From: Eutreptiella sp. 'Long Island Sound 2002'
Taxonomy: Eukaryota > Euglenozoa > Euglenophyceae > Eutreptiales > Eutreptiaceae
Reading direction: 5' to 3'
Length of the DNA stretch: 64,000 nucleotides
Assembly: GCA_964036045.1 (NCBI GenBank)
Contig: OZ038379.1
Coordinates: forward strand, 182,705,022 to 182,769,021
The notes under the pieces were generated by a model. The model searched no databases and had not been told where the DNA came from. It worked only from the letters and a program-made list of their open reading frames with translations. How positions within the stretch are numbered: the stretch's first letter is position 1; every line of letters begins with the position of its first letter. Made by a program: the position numbers and the translations under genes. This document shows, in pieces, positions 63,932 to 64,000 of this stretch.

Positions 63932-64000
63932 GTATGCCTTTCCCCTCCGCATCAGATCACAGAATGAGAAGTTGCGTTTCCCCGTCGGTGTTGTGGTTTT

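Overview
The window reads as nuclear DNA of a microbial eukaryote, most likely a microalga or related protist. Evidence: GT-AG introns with matching phases, Kozak-type starts, a membrane hybrid histidine kinase (a class absent from animals), LINE and hAT transposable elements, long CA/GA microsatellites, a higher-order satellite and very many poly-C/poly-G tracts. No single gene fixes the taxon. I saw no bacterial operon, rRNA gene, CRISPR array or confident intact tRNA gene.

Layout. 1-12.9 kb (GC-rich): the 3' five exons of a forward coiled-coil gene, 380-12925, with introns full of MITE-like elements and minisatellites. Its third exon holds a 200-N gap flanked by a 73-bp exact duplication, which is probably an assembly artefact. 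13-22.5 kb: gene-poor, with a long CA tract, a TA-flanked MITE, a cluster of inverted tRNA-like B boxes and satellite fragments. 22.5-23.5 kb: an intact GDSL/SGNH hydrolase with an N-terminal signal/anchor. 25.56-27.50 kb: an internally deleted hAT element with terminal repeats and target-site duplication. 29.4-35.6 kb: an 85-bp satellite with a seven-monomer (595-bp) higher-order repeat, interrupted inside one monomer by a 2.15-kb insertion carrying a homeodomain-like/SAP/PHD gene. 35.6-36.8 kb: a second hAT-like transposase C-terminus. 37-41.4 kb: variant satellites, short dispersed repeats and a Ser/Asp-rich ORF. 41.4-42.7 kb: a decayed paralogue of the homeodomain-like/SAP/PHD gene, again next to satellite DNA. 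42.9-45.0 kb: hybrid histidine kinase. 45-49 kb: direct and tandem repeats. 49.2-53.1 kb: a 5'-truncated LINE (endonuclease end, RT, CHC motif, RNase H) with a tRNA-like 3' end. 55.7-56.6 kb: a second, different RT pseudogene. 57-64 kb (GC-rich): several MITEs, a second TSD-bounded hAT-like element (non-autonomous) and isolated candidate exons.

The cellular genes (coiled-coil protein, SGNH hydrolase, histidine kinase) show no shared pathway. The dominant theme is repeat biology: several unrelated element families have C/G homopolymers at or next to their termini, and one satellite superfamily recurs at eight or more loci and borders both copies of the homeodomain-like/SAP/PHD module.
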